Both the position numbers and the translations under genes were made by a program. The notes beneath the pieces were generated by a model that did not search any database, was not told the origin of the DNA, and saw only the letters and a program-made list of their open reading frames with translations. A stretch of 64,000 nucleotides of DNA from Adineta vaga (Eukaryota; Rotifera): assembly GCA_021613535.1 (NCBI GenBank), contig CP075497.1, forward strand, positions 4,402,001 to 4,466,000. The letters run 5' to 3'. This document shows positions 37,201 through 49,587 of the stretch, in pieces (position 1 is the stretch's first letter; each line of letters begins with the position of its first letter).

Positions 37201-39619
37201 TAGGTCCGAAAGGCGAAAAAGTATGTTTTACATTTGGTTTTCTACATGTTAGTTATGTTATTATATCGACGTCATTATTTATATTATAGGGTGACCGAGG
37301 TTTTGCTGGATTTCCGGTAAGATACGATTAAACCATAGGTATATCAGAGTAAAAGATTTCATGTGATATGCTTAGGGTGAAATGGGACCAAAAGGTGAAC
37401 GAGGCTATCCAGGATCAATCGTTTGGAACGGTGTTAAAGTAAGTATTCGTTGATCTTCATATAATAATAGCAATCACTAAATGTATTTAATCATGGACAT
37501 CAAGAAGAAAATTTTCATTGATTTAGGGTGATAAAGGTGACCCAGGAAATGGAGATCATATGGGAATGGCCTTATTACCATCATCACAGCTAAAACATAT
37601 TCAAGGTCCACCGGGTCCACCAGGTCCAGCGGGACCTAAGGGTGATATAGGTCCAGCTGGGCATAATGGTATTGGTGAAACTGGACCACCCGGTCAAGAT
37701 GTATGTGTTCAAATTCGATTTCATATCTAAACTTTCATTTCTATTCTTTTTCTTCTTCTAGGGTTTACCAGGCGAGAAGGTATAAATAAAAATATATATA
37801 TATATATATCGATAAGTTTGTGAATGAAAGAAAAATTAATTATAACTTACAGTGAGGAAATAGTAGGATGAATTAAAAAGGGGAACCTTGTAACGCCTAA
37901 TTTGTAATTATTAATTTGACATATTTGTGTATTATATTGATATGCTTTATAAAGTTCTGTAAAGCTTTTCATTTGTTTCTCCTCAATGTTCCCCTCCGCT
38001 TTAGCCTAAACCATAGTCGTATCCTCAGTTATTTTTCGGTTGCATGTTTCCATTGCTATTCGTTCCTGCATTCATTGAACTTGATAAAAATATCTGTTTG
38101 TTATCATCTATTTCAAATAACAGGGTGAAAAAGGCAATCGAGGAGCTGTTCTTCGACCAAAAATGCGTCGATTTGTTATTATGAAAGGTGATACAGGACC
38201 ACCAGGTATTAAAGGTATAGTATTCTACAAGAATATTTTAATAACGTCTATTATTCAATATCTATTTGATACAGGAGAACGGGGTGATTCAATTGTTGGA
38301 CCAAAAGGTGATCGTGGTGCTCCTGGTTTACCTGGCAGGTACAATTGTTTTGAACATAGTCATTCTATTTGTTTATAAAAAAAAACTGATTGCATTGTTT
38401 CTAGTCCTGGACTCTCTGGACAGTGGCCGTGATGGTATCGATGGAGAAAAAGGTTTTGCAGGTCCTCAGGGACCACCAGGAAGAAAAGTAAGTTTACAAT
38501 TCTGAATAACACAAAAATGCATGATGTTTACTATGTATATATTTATTACTATTCTAGGGAGATCGTGGTATTAAAGGTGAAGCAGGATATATTCAGAAAG
38601 TTGATTTCAATTCTACACATATTGTTATGATGGGTCCACCAGGCCTTCCGGGACCAAAAGTAAAACATATCTTTACAAATAACATCGTCTGTTTTTACTG
38701 AGTGAATCATTTAGGGGCGAATTGGTCTTCCAGGTCACCCGGGTTTCAACGGAGAAAAAGGTGATCGAGGAGATCCAGGTCCTTTGGTAATTAATTATTT
38801 TTCAAAAGCGAGAATTAGAAAACGTTGTTATTTTCATTTAAACTTCTATTTTTAGGGAATGATAGGCTCAAAAGGAGATGTTGGTCCTCCTGGATTCAAA
38901 GTAATTTATTTCAAATAAAGTTCGTTTCTGTTTAGTGAAATTTTTCAATTGTGTCATAGGGTGACAAAGGCGATCAAGGCAAAGGAGAAAAAGGAGATCG
39001 AGGTCCAATGGGATTGCCTGGTTATTCACTAGTAAGAATAGTCAATCTCTAACATATATACATTGAATGCATTTTAGCATATGCCTGATTCATTGAAAAA
39101 GCGTTCAGTGGTACGTATGTTTATTGTTACTCTAGTCTGTTTATTGCATGTTGTGTATATGATATCGTCACTTTTTTGGTATCGTCTATCATTGTAATCA
39201 TATAAGATTATATTGGGCGTTGCTGGTCTCCTTTTTTTCTCGTAATACCATAGAAATCTAACAATATACATAGAGATTCGTTGATGATATTTATTTATTC
39301 ATTTTAATTTCAGGGTGGTCGAGGTGAACAAGGTGTACAAGTAAGAATAAGCTTGCAATTCTCAATTTTGATTATTCATTCTATATTATTCTCTTTAGGG
39401 TTCACCAGGAGAAAAAGGAGATAAAGTATGAGTATAGAAATATTTTATATACTAAAAAATAATATTTGATTTTAGGGAGAAGAAGGTCGAGAAGGTCCAC
39501 GAGGTTTTCGTGGTCGACCAGGTTTACCAGGACCTGCTGGAATGGATGCATTACCATGTCCACGTGAAGTATTGGCTAATTTTGACAATATGTGTAGTTC
39601 ATGTTGTAAAAAACCATAA
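34259..39619 (+). CDS. Type II transmembrane collagen (MACIT/gliomedin-like)
   Basis: Predicted cell-surface collagen of 482 residues. Exon 1 (34259-34603) encodes a cytosolic N-terminus, one TM helix (about 24-45) and a coiled-coil-like stalk. A 2475-base intron follows, then 17 small exons: 37079-37142, 37204-37220, 37290-37316, 37376-37438, 37527-37700, 37762-37779, 38124-38214, 38275-38338, 38424-38487, 38558-38659, 38715-38786, 38856-38900, 38960-39031, 39078-39110, 39314-39340, 39399-39425, 39476-39619. Most begin with a Gly codon and are multiples of 9, as in collagen genes. Gly-X-Y tracts are broken by non-collagenous inserts (VLRPKMRRFVIMK; HMPDSLKKRSV, a possible furin-type or basic site). 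The C-terminus has a Cys-rich knot (NMCSSCCKKP). Exon 9-10 joining is ambiguous (see findings). Confidence 0.88.
34662..34689 (+). repeat. (TA)n microsatellite
   Basis: About 13 TA units at the 5' end of collagen intron 1. Confidence 0.9.
35356..35376 (+). repeat. (GAT)n trinucleotide repeat in intron
   Basis: Seven tandem gat units in collagen intron 1. Confidence 0.85.
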
Positions 39620-39982
39620 AGAAGTTGAATGTAAGATTCCTTTTAACCAAAATTTCAAGAATTTATTCATTTTTATTCTTTCAGTATGACAAACTTGGTA
39701 AATTATCAACGATCTCTCACTTTTATTCTCCGGTGCCATACTTTTCAACAGTTAAAAAGTAGTAGTGGAAAACGAATCAATTAACATAACTTAACAGCAT
39801 TGACAAACATTTTCTTGTTTTCAATTGATATTGTCTTATTGTTTTACGTAATGCATGTGTGTGTGTGTGTGTTTGTGTGTGTGTGCGTGTTTTTGTATGA
39901 TTGTTGTATATAGAATTACTCGACAGTAAAAATTCGTTCGGATATATATTAACAATAAAAAATACAAACAAACAACTTTGAT
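39620..39982. other. Convergent spacer with TG repeat
   Basis: 3' flanks of the collagen gene (+) and Ly6-like gene (-). Contains a TG-rich microsatellite. No gene. Confidence 0.6.
39856..39890 (+). repeat. (TG)n imperfect microsatellite
   Basis: TG repeat interrupted by single T and C bases. Confidence 0.88.
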
Positions 39983-40471
39983 TCAATAATTTTTATTGTC
40001 TTTATAATAATGAATTAGAAGATATAGTGTAATTAAGAAATATTCTTGAGTAAAAGTAAATATGGAAGAAGTTTGATTACATAAATGAGTATTATTACAG
40101 CAAAAACGTTTTTCTTTGATATTCATATTTGTTTTGACATATTCAGATTTACATTGTAAATTATGTGTTGATAACGATGACAGTTCAGTAAAACGAAGAC
40201 AATCTTTAATAATATCAATACGATAATCAATTATTTTAATATATTTTATACAACCAATAGCTTCTCTTGATGAACAAAATATATGATAGGGTTGTGAACA
40301 ATCAATACGTAAAACATGAGAATATGCAGGATTGAATCGACCACAATAAACACAAAAGAATCCAAATGAATTATTGAATGATATGGGTATCGTTGATTCC
40401 AGTGTATCGATAACAGCAAATAAAATATGACATTTTATAAGAAAATTGCTCATAGGAAGAAAATCTTTCAA
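39983..40471 (-). CDS. Ly6/three-finger-like secreted or GPI-anchored protein
   Basis: Single-exon protein of up to 162 residues; the second Met (40453) may be the real start. A moderately hydrophobic N-terminus could be a signal sequence. The core has CVYC near its start, regularly spaced Cys, and ends CCNNTHLCN, the CCxxxxCN signature of Ly6/uPAR three-finger domains. A C-terminal hydrophobic stretch (YFLITLYLLIHYY) suggests a GPI-attachment signal or a TM anchor. The partner is unknown. Ly6 proteins are extracellular adaptors or receptor modulators. Identification rests on the Cys pattern only. Confidence 0.6.
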   Translation of the reverse strand: MKDFLPMSNFLIKCHILFAVIDTLESTIPISFNNSFGFFCVYCGRFNPAYSHVLRIDCSQPYHIFCSSREAIGCIKYIKIIDYRIDIIKDCLRFTELSSLSTHNLQCKSEYVKTNMNIKEKRFCCNNTHLCNQTSSIFTFTQEYFLITLYLLIHYYKDNKNY

Positions 40472-40777
40472 TGATTATAATCATTGAAAATGAAAGAATA
40501 ATCTAATTTGACTATTTACATAGTAACAAGAAAGTGAACTATGAATGCAAATTATCAATAGTTTAGATTTTGATAAAGTTAAAGATCATGAATATCTTGG
40601 AGAGCAATTGCGCATTTTGCAAAAAACAATTTTGATTCAGTTAGTAGATAATATCCTTTTCGCACTTTTAAAGTTAGAAGATCATTCAAATAGAATGTAG
40701 AAAACAAAAAAAAACTTCTTGAACAAAAAGGTGATGTCTAACAAATGTATGAAAAATAAATAATAGGAAAGAAAATG
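40472..40777. other. Spacer between Ly6-like and ankyrin genes
   Basis: About 300 bases between two minus-strand genes; no feature seen. Confidence 0.5.
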
Positions 40778-41955
40778 TTAGAAGACGATTTTAGTAGTTG
40801 GACGTTGTCGTTGGAGTGCATCGAGAATATTTGGATCTTTATTATTTGAATTTTGTCGTTTTGTTTTAGAATCTTCAACTTCGATTTCAAATCGGCTGCT
40901 TTCAAAACCATTACTTGCTCCATTTTCGGATTGGTATTCGCCCTCTTGATTATTTTCACCTTCGTCAAATGCACCTTCTTCTGCACGTTGTTCATTTGTT
41001 TTCATTTCTAATTTCTCTCCATGCCATGTTGTATCGGCAATAGCACCACGTTTTTCTAATTCATTAATAACAGCAGTAGCATTCATTTCTCGAGCCCATG
41101 CTAATGGAGTATTGCCATTTGAATCCTAAAATGTAAATTCAACTTTAATCTTTCTGAATGTTAACATTCGGTTTTATACTTTAATATTGACATCAGCACC
41201 TTTGGCGAGAAGTAATGTTACCATCTCCAAATTGTTATGTCCAGATGCTAAATGAAGTGGACTCCAGCCGGCATTATCTAGTGTATTCAATGGTATTTGA
41301 CCTTTATCAATTAACATTTTAGCGACATCAATGAGACCATCATCAACAGCATAATGTAATAAATAAAAGGCACTTTGATCTTCACTGTTTGAAAGCATAT
41401 CTGGCGTTGGTGTAACGCGAGCACCGTGATCCATAAGAATTGTTATAAGTTCTAAATGAATACATATACTTTAATGGAGAAGAATTTCTTTAATTATTAT
41501 TGTTACCTAAATCATCAAAATTCATAGCATCAGCTATGAGACTCATACCACCAACGAAATCGCAATCAATTTGAGCACCACGTGCTAATAACATATTCAC
41601 GTTTTGTTTACTACCTCGATTAACAGCGCTCATTAATGGTGTCCAACCAAGGCCATCCCGAACCTCTAAATCATCAGCATAATCCAATAATGGTGCTAAT
41701 AATTCTGGATTATCTATATCGAAGAATAGACAACATTTTTATCGAATTGAAAAAAAGCATTTCAAAAGTAAATATACCTTGCCATACAGCATAATGAAGA
41801 ACTGTACATTCATTTTCATCTGAAGGTACATACGTCTTACATAGAGTTCGAATTTGTTCTGATGTCATATCTTTTAGAATTGTTCTTAATTCACTTGCAT
41901 CTTGATTTTCAAGAGCTGTTGCTACGGCTTGTTCCTTACTTGCAGTTGCACCCAT
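40778..41955 (-). CDS. Ankyrin-repeat protein with N-myristoylation motif
   Basis: Cytoplasmic, probably membrane-attached adaptor of 334 residues. Exons (minus): 41955-41778, 41713-41507, 41451-41180, 41125-40778. It starts MGATASKEQ, a good N-myristoylation signal (Gly2, Ser6, Lys7). Ankyrin units: CTVLHYAVWQG; GWTPLMSAVNRGSKQNVNML; FYLLHYAVDDGLIDVAKMLI; GWSPLHLASGHNNLEMVTLL; GNTPLAWAREMNATAVINEL. An acidic, Gln/Asn-rich tail (EGAFDEGENNQEGE) follows. No catalytic domain. Likely a scaffold; the partner is unknown. Exact orthologue not recognised. Confidence 0.83.
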
Positions 41956-42380
41956 TTTTTTTTACTTGAATATAACTATCTTGTGTTTCGTTATTTATAT
42001 TTAATTACTTCCCTCGTCCTTTTTCTCTCACGTATTTATGATATTTGTCTTGAGTAAGTCGACAACGAACAAAAAGAAAACGAAAAAGAAACTATGAAGT
42101 ACAGTACATGTTTCTCCTTAGAACGACGAGGAAAAAAACGAGAGAGAGAAGAATGATAAATATGATCTATGTACCACGCATATATTAGTCGCTTGTCCGT
42201 TTCGTACGCTCATTACTTTCATATTTAAACATGTGAATCATTCAAGCATATCACAGCTTTCCACTGTCTCTCTTTCTCCTTCTCTCCTTCATTTATTTTT
42301 TGCTATCAAAATAAATCAGCGACGACATTGAGATTGTCATACATTTATATCACACAGAGTTATTCAAAGAAATTTTTCTT
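41956..42380. other. Spacer upstream of ankyrin gene
   Basis: Promoter of the ankyrin gene and 3' end of the BAG gene. No extra gene. Confidence 0.5.
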
Positions 42381-43318
42381 CTAATGTTTATGAAAAAGGT
42401 AATCATCATTTGTAGGAAGTCGATATCCAGTATGTCCTCCTTGATATGATGATATAGTATATAGGACATTTGATACAATATCTAAACGATCCTAAAATAA
42501 TGAAAAAAAATCGATATCATTGAATCGAAACAAAAAATAGACCTACTCGAATCAAAGAATTAAGTTCGTTCTTTGTTCTGTACGATTCTGATTCAGATGG
42601 CGATACATTGATATTCATTATTTGTGATTGAAATGCTTGTAAATTTGAACGACAATGTTCGCTACGTGCATATAAATTTTCAAGATATTGTTCACATTGA
42701 TCACGTGGTGGCTGTCTCTAGAACGATCATTGAAAAAAAAACGATTAGATTTGAGTAAGGAATAAGTTTTACTTGTTTAAGATTTTCTAATTCACTACAA
42801 ATACGTCCAAGTAAAACATCAAGAGCTTTGACATCTTTCTCTGTACTTAACAGATGTCGAAAATGTTCTTCGTGTGATCCAGTTAACTAAAATAACGGCT
42901 TTAGTTCACGTGATTTTTTATTTCGTTTTACAAACTTTTTCTCCAACTAAATGAATTTGATTTCCATTGAAAATACCAAATTGATCTAATGGTTTATTTG
43001 GACTATCATGTAAACGTTGACCTATAATTAAATAAAACACGATATAAAATCAATCATTCATTTTTCTCATTCAATAAATCATACCACGATAAAATACTTG
43101 TTGATTTACCATAGTAACATGAGATTTACCTTGTAGTTGTTCCATAAGATCTCGAACCAATGGTGGTCGATCCATATGAAAATGTATGTCATATTGATCT
43201 GAACCTAAAAGAAAGCATCGACTAAGATAAGGTTTACATATTACAAATGTTGTTTTTTACCATGTGTAACGACAAGATGTACAATACGAGCGCGACTGTT
43301 AATGTCCGTATGTGTCAT
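42381..43318 (-). CDS. BAG1-type cochaperone (ubiquitin-like + BAG domain)
   Basis: BAG1 proteins bind the Hsp70 ATPase domain and act as nucleotide-exchange factors; the Ubl contacts the proteasome. Exons (minus): 43318-43261, 43204-43085, 43021-42936, 42886-42773, 42717-42547, 42491-42381, giving 219 residues. Ubl-like part: VHLVVTHGSDQYDIHFHM, LVRDLMEQLQG, QQVFYRGQRLHD, PLDQFGIFNGNQIHLVG, closely following the BAG1 order (IFKGKSL; LSALGIQDGCRVMLIG). From about residue 98 a three-helix BAG-like domain follows. The C-terminal extension past the domain (GGHTGYRLP) is not in vertebrate BAG1. Confidence 0.83.
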
Positions 43319-43865
43319 TATTCTGTTGATGTTTAACAAACAAATGGTACAATTAACGTTACTTTGGTATCTTCAACAATTTTTATTTTAGTTTCTATGG
43401 AGAAAGAAAAATGACTACTTCAATAGTGAGATTAATGTTATTTTACGCAGTCAACATTTAAATTAAATATTTTATATGTTTCCTTGTATGGATTAATGTA
43501 TTTGGAAAAATTATACTCTTACGTAAATGAATAAGATAGAAGAGCAGAAAAAAGATAAGAGCTCTTGTTTTCTTTTTATTCGAAAAAAAAAGAAAGAAAA
43601 GTATCCAAACTTGACAGTTTAATTGTTATCTTAACAACCTTTTGTTTGCTATTTATATAGAATGTTGAACTGTTTTCTTCCATCACGACTTTTTTGTTTA
43701 CGTTCGATCGTTTTTTGCACGTATTTCGTTTTCTTTTTCTGTTCTTTCTTGCTCTCTCTCTCTCTAACGCACTTATACAATTTAATAGCTATGAAGAATT
43801 ATAAAAAAAACTTATATGATTTTTTTCTTTTCGTGAATCGAAGTTTATAGAATCAGTCTCAACAT
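43319..43865. other. Divergent promoter region
   Basis: Lies between the BAG gene (-) and the proline-rich gene (+). Pyrimidine-rich near 43660-43770. An acceptor-like gtttatag lies about 15 bases before the ATG at 43866. Confidence 0.55.
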
Positions 43866-46800
43866 ATGGCACAGGTAAGACAACCACCACCACCTCAGAT
43901 CCCTACATTGCCTGATGTTGTTCGTTTTCAATCATCACCGTCGAGACCTGTTCCTGGACAATATGGCCCACCAGGAAATGCTCCAGGACAATATACAGGC
44001 TCATCTGCTCGACCTTTAGGACCACAACAAAATGCTTCCTATCCATCACCACAAATCGGTAACCGTCCACCACCTCCTCCTCAAATGATGAACCGTCCTC
44101 CACCACCACCACCATCATCACAGATGGTTGGTCAACCATCGTCACAAATGATGAACCGTCCACCACCACCACCACCACAATCGTCACAAATAGCTGGTCA
44201 ACCATCAGCACAGATGATTCAACGACCACCACCACCACCATCACAAATGACTGGTCATCCATCAGCTCAAATGGGCCAGCGTATGCCAACACCACAAGTC
44301 GGTAATTATCCACCATCACAGTTTCCTACTCGTCGTCCATCTCAAGCACCGCCTCCAGGCAATGTTTTTCCTAGTTCAAATAATGCACGATATGATCCAC
44401 TTACAAGCGCTATCAGTGTGCCTAGTAGTAATCATAATTCAAATTTTGAACATTCACAAGTTATAAGTCGAGCATCAAACCGATTACCATCAGGTGATCA
44501 ACAACTACCACCTTCTGTATCAAATACTGCTTCTCCATTTCAACAAAGACCGTTAAATGAATTACCATTTTCAAAATTCAATGAAGTGTGTGAAATTTAA
44601 GTTCTATTCTATGAATAGTATTCAAATACTTGTTTTTTAATAGAGAGATGCCTCAAGTGGTATACGAACAGTAAGTGATGATGATGCACTTTCAATGGTA
44701 TCTATGAATAAAAAACATCTGCCTGTTTACGCACGATTTCCATTTGATGTTACTGTAAGTATTTATTTCATTTAAAATTGTTAATTCTTCAAAATTATTT
44801 ACACAAAAAGAGAAAACTATGTAAAATAATATTGTGAGAGAACCAATTGAAAATTCTTTTTCTCTTTGTCGTTTTCTATCACTAAACGTAAAATAAAAGA
44901 TCGCATTTTGACGTTGATAGCAACAGCAACGATCGACTTTGACGACGACATATAACTTCAACAATAGAAACGACACGTTCTGTGACACGCTTGTAATAAG
45001 TGAAAAATGAGAGAATTAAAAACAAAAAGAAATGATTTTATTTTTCTCTTCTTTTTATGATAAAAATTTTAATTTGAACTAATATACTTCTTTTAGTTTC
45101 TCTCTCAACCAATGAATATGACAGTGGATAACAGTATTCAGGATCTTCGACATCGTCTTATTGAATCCGTAAATTATATTTGCAATTAATTTTCGTAATG
45201 ATAAATTCTTTTATATACAGGAGCTCGATCATCAACGTCGTACTACGGATGAATATATTAAACGAACACGTATGTTATTTCACTCGACACTCTATAGGGA
45301 TGAAAATCTCTTTTCTTTCAGCTAATTTGATATTTCTACACATTCTTATCTGTCATGAGCTATAATATTTCTATGTTTATCTATCTATTTAGATCGCATA
45401 GGGATGGAAACGGATCCGGAAACTAAAATGGATCTTGAACGAGAATTAGAAATACAAAAAATACAGGTTAAATAAACTTTTGAAATGCTAATAAAGTTTT
45501 CTAATTAATTATTTATTTTCATTCTTAAAGGCGTCTTTAAATAGTGGTCGTCGATCACGAGCACCAGTATTATTATCTGATTATTCATATGAACCTCGTA
45601 CTCAATTACAACCTCTGAATGGTATTCATAATCTGTTCTGTAACTTTTAAAACGATCATTTTTATATAGAAATTCTCGACGGACCAACTTTCGCATCTTC
45701 TAATATGGATGATTTAATCGATTCGATGGCTAGACGACATTTAGCAGATCGTCAATATAATGTATGTCTATTCTATATCAATTAATTTCTATAAATCTAA
45801 GTCTATTTAGATGTCTGCTAATCAACGACATAGTGGTCGTGCAGGTTATAGTCCATATTTTGGTACATTTCAATCGTTTTTATTTCGTTTTCAGTAAATA
45901 TGAAGATGTTGTTGTTGTTTTTATGTAATAGAATCTTCTCCACTTGGACGGCGAGTGACATTACGAAGTCAACAACGACCGAATGATATTTATTTTACAA
46001 ATACAACACCAACAAGTTTTCTTGAGCATGGTATATTTGTTAAATATCAAATATCAGTTCAGATCATATTTTAATTTAAGATATCAATCGAACAAGTCCA
46101 CATATTTTAAATGATACGCTTCGATCTGGAAATAATGCACCTAATCATCCTCAACGTGATTTTGATAATGTCTGTATCTAGAATTGAACAGTCAGGTGTA
46201 AAATATTAGTGAATGAATCTTTATTTTCAGTTAGATACAAATAATATGATGCGTAGTGATTCCGTAACTAGACTCCCTCCGATATCAGTCGGAATGGATA
46301 CTAATCATTTCAATCGATCACAGTAATTCATCAATCAAAAATTTGAAATACATTCTTTCGATTATATATTTTCCATAGATTTCCAGCGAACTCTTCACTT
46401 TTTCTAGCTAAACATAATTTTCCTGGTTATAAAAATTATCAACAAACTGTTCCATTAAGTTTACCTGATCATAGTGAACATTTGATCGAATTACCAAGTG
46501 ATATATTTCTAACAGCTCGAAGAGGTGATTTTAATCGTTTGAATGTCAAATAAATTTAATAATGTTGCTTTAAACACTTCAATATAAACTACTTTTCTTT
46601 TCACTATCTGTGTTGTTTGTTTTTGTGCACTTTGTGTGGTTTTGTTTATTCAACTAAAACTTCATTCTATCTATGTCTGTATTCAAATCTAGATCAACTC
46701 TATACACCAATACCTCGTCTGAAAATTCAGAAAAGTAAACCACATAAATCTCGAAGACGTCGTATGTATTGAGTAATTGGTTTCGAATTGAAGTTAACCA

Positions 46801-48256
46801 TTTCTTTTCCTTCATTCTATTCGCTTAGGACAAAGTAGTTCAGAAGATTCCGAAACAGAACCATCAAATGACGATGACGATGATGATAATGACAATGATG
46901 ATGATAATGTTGATGATGGTTTATTTGCTGATAATCATCGTCGCCATCGAAGTAGACATAGACAAGGTAGAAATTAAATGAATGTGTATATACATTGATC
47001 TGTTAATTATCATTTGTTACTGTAGAAGAACAAGGATTCTTCACCGAAAGAAATCCTCAACAACGATCGAACAAGAAATCAAAACATCGTAAGCAATTAT
47101 TTCGAAAAGCAATTATTGCAGTTCTCTTTATAAAAGTTCTCAAACAGCGTGCTAGTAGAAGTCGTTCAGTAAGTGACAAGAAAATGACTTTTCTTTCATA
47201 TAAAAGTTGACTGAAAAAAAAACACGTTTATTTTGAAGAAAAGTTCCAGACAATCATTGAGTGCAACAATTCATAAAATTCGTTTACAAGAAATTATGGT
47301 TGCATTACATCGAGTTTATCTCGAACCGGAAGGTCCCATTTACAATGCACTTATTCAAGCGATTGTAAATCCAGTTGAATTGAAGAATGCATTGAATCCA
47401 TCATCGAAATCTTATTCTCAAGCAATCTATGTTATTGCTGATGCCTTGAAAAATATTATTTCAAGAATTGTTGATTTTATGGTAAAAATATTTTCATAAG
47501 AAAGAAATATTTCATTAGAAAGTTCTTTTTGGTAGCCAAAAGATGGTGTCCTTGGAACATCGAAGACATCAGCGATAGCAGCTTTAATTCAACCTGGAAA
47601 TCCATTTCCAGAAAATTATTTTTGGCAATGTGAAAGAGTATGTTCAATCATAATGTTTTTTTTCAGGAAATGAAATTAAATGAGTATTTAGGAACTTCTT
47701 GACTTCAATAAAACAAGACTTGTTAATATAACAAAACAACGAGCAATAATTTTAATTATTGGTTCTTTCATTTTTCGAGGATTAGTGACGACGGTAGATG
47801 AAACTTTTCTAATTCAATAAAAACTAATTTCTTTTCGTTCAAGCTTCTTACTAAACCAATTAAATATCGATTATTGCTCGGTCAATTAACACCGAATCAA
47901 GCAGCTAGTCTGAAAGTGCTAGCATCGGTTATATTTTATGTCGGTCGACGAGCTGTCAAATCTCATCCACAAATATTAGTAAGTTAGAAACAAAATAATA
48001 GAATAGAATAATTTCTGTTCTCTATAGTCTTTACCACAAGAATGGAGTCTTTCTTTGTACAATGATGCGGCGATTAAACCTATTGTTCAACATTCAGAAA
48101 TAAAACCAATTATAGCAATGTGTGAAGTAAGTTTTATTTTCTTAATTTAGTAAACTATTTAAGTGTTATATTCTCTTTCAGCAATCATTACGTACTTGGG
48201 CTGAACAATATATCCGTCGAATTGATCAAAGTTTTGGCAAAGAATTACGAGCTTGA
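43866..48256 (+). CDS. Large proline-rich protein of unknown family (21 exons)
   Basis: 930-residue protein. Exons: 43866-44585, 44644-44754, 45097-45168, 45221-45269, 45393-45466, 45531-45621, 45670-45761, 45811-45862, 45932-46030, 46081-46169, 46231-46322, 46379-46524, 46693-46761, 46829-46966, 47026-47168, 47239-47481, 47536-47637, 47692-47793, 47844-47978, 48028-48126, 48182-48256. Residues 1-240 are Pro/Gln/Ser-rich with repeated RPPPPP, SQM and GQPS units, which could bind SH3, WW or profilin. A middle charged part contains an Asp/Asn run and basic patches (KPHKSRRRRQ; RHRSRHRQ). The last 320 residues look like a folded helical domain (IVNPVELKNALNP; PIKYRLLLGQLTPNQA; LRTWAEQYIRRI). I do not recognise the family. 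Confidence 0.8.
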
Positions 48257-48873
48257 ATATAATCATTAACTTTTTTTCCTCTTTTCTTGATTTACAATTT
48301 GTTTGATTGTTTCTCTTGCTCTTAATATACACAAATGAATTCACGGACAGGTTCTACTGTCAAGGACATCATCATTTTTTTTCTTTTTCTCGTTTACTAC
48401 AGAATTCTTGAGGGAAATCGTTTCTCCGTTGGGTTTTATTTATCTTCTTGTATTAGTATTCTAAGGCGTTGTCTGATTATTCCATACAAGCGCGAAAGTA
48501 AATTAATTTAAGTATCCGTTCTCTAGCGGTTGGTTAGCCGAACGATCGACCGAACTTCTTATGCATATTCAGTTTGTTTTTCATTATAAGTTTCTTTCGT
48601 TTATTTCTTATGATTACTCTCCGAACAAATGTGGTATGAAATGAAAACAAGTGTCGAGAAAGAGAGGAAAAAAGAAGAAGAAGAAAAAGAATTCAATCAC
48701 AATTGCCAACAATATAAAAAGAAACTCGAGGGAAAGAGAAAAAAAATGACTTAGAACGATGTAAGCTGTACAGGACGGCATTCACATGACTCTTTGTGTG
48801 TATATATATATATATATTCTTGTTAACATTCATAAAAAGGATTATTTTGACTAGAATCATTATCAATGGCTGA
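48257..48873. other. Convergent spacer
   Basis: 3' flanks of the proline-rich gene (+) and the Shaw locus (-), including a TA run at 48802-48817. No gene recognised. Confidence 0.55.
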
Positions 48874-49028
48874 TCAATTAGTAATGTCGGTAAGAATTGT
48901 TTGTAATGATTGTAAACGAGATGATGTACATTGAACTGATTTATAATTATCATCTTGTGTATTCATTGTACTTGTACTATCAGTTATTGGTGATATATTC
49001 AGATCTTCAGGTTTCATTTCCATTTCTT
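48874..49028 (-). CDS. Candidate alternative last exon of Shaw
   Basis: Begins after acceptor ttctatag in phase 1, the phase left by the Shaw exon ending at 50357. It encodes EEMEMKPEDLNISPITD then a Ser/Thr-rich tail ending TILTDITN before TGA; splicing to it gives 578 residues. Kv3 genes are known for alternative C-termini. It could instead belong to a separate small minus-strand gene. Confidence 0.5.
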
Positions 49029-49270
49029 CTATAGAACAAAAGAAAGAAAAAACAAATTTTGGTATTGAAATATCGATAATGATGTGTATACAAAAATAAA
49101 CATTCAACTAAGCAACAACAAATCAATATTACAACAAATAAAATAAATGAACCAAAATGAGGAAAAAAACGATTGATCATGCATGTTATTGAAAACAAAT
49201 AGGGTATAGGGAAATGGTTAAAACGGGAAATAGCGTAAATTGTATTTATAATTCTAATATATTAACTTAC

Positions 49271-49305
49271 AAGTTTTCATTCCAATCATCACAATGGATG
49301 GTCCT
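49271..49305 (-). other. Candidate 35-base cassette exon of Shaw
   Basis: Flanked by acceptor catctctttag and a strong donor GTAAGT. Joined to the Shaw exon ending at 50357 it would shift frame and stop after a short peptide (EDHPL). Possible poison or tail exon; unproven. Confidence 0.3.
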
Positions 49306-49587
49306 CTAAAGAGATGTACTGGTTAAAATCTTGTTCATTTCAAAAATTTCTCGTGCTTGTACGTCCTTTTTTTTCCTCATTAGTAAAATTATATCAATCA
49401 AAATAGAAAATTATATAGTGTGAGTGTATGATTACGAAACGTAATTCAATAAAATAATATATAGATACATAGATATATAAAGTGCTCGTTGTGATTATAT
49501 TTCGATGAAAACGAACAGATAAAGAATATCGTACCTAAATTTCAAATGATTAAAAATTCATAAGTTGATTTTTGTATTCTTTTTTAT

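Noticed and set aside
48530-48575. GGTTGGTTAGCC-like segment suggestive of a tRNA
   Set aside because: No matching acceptor stem, anticodon arm or GGTTCGAATC B box could be found.
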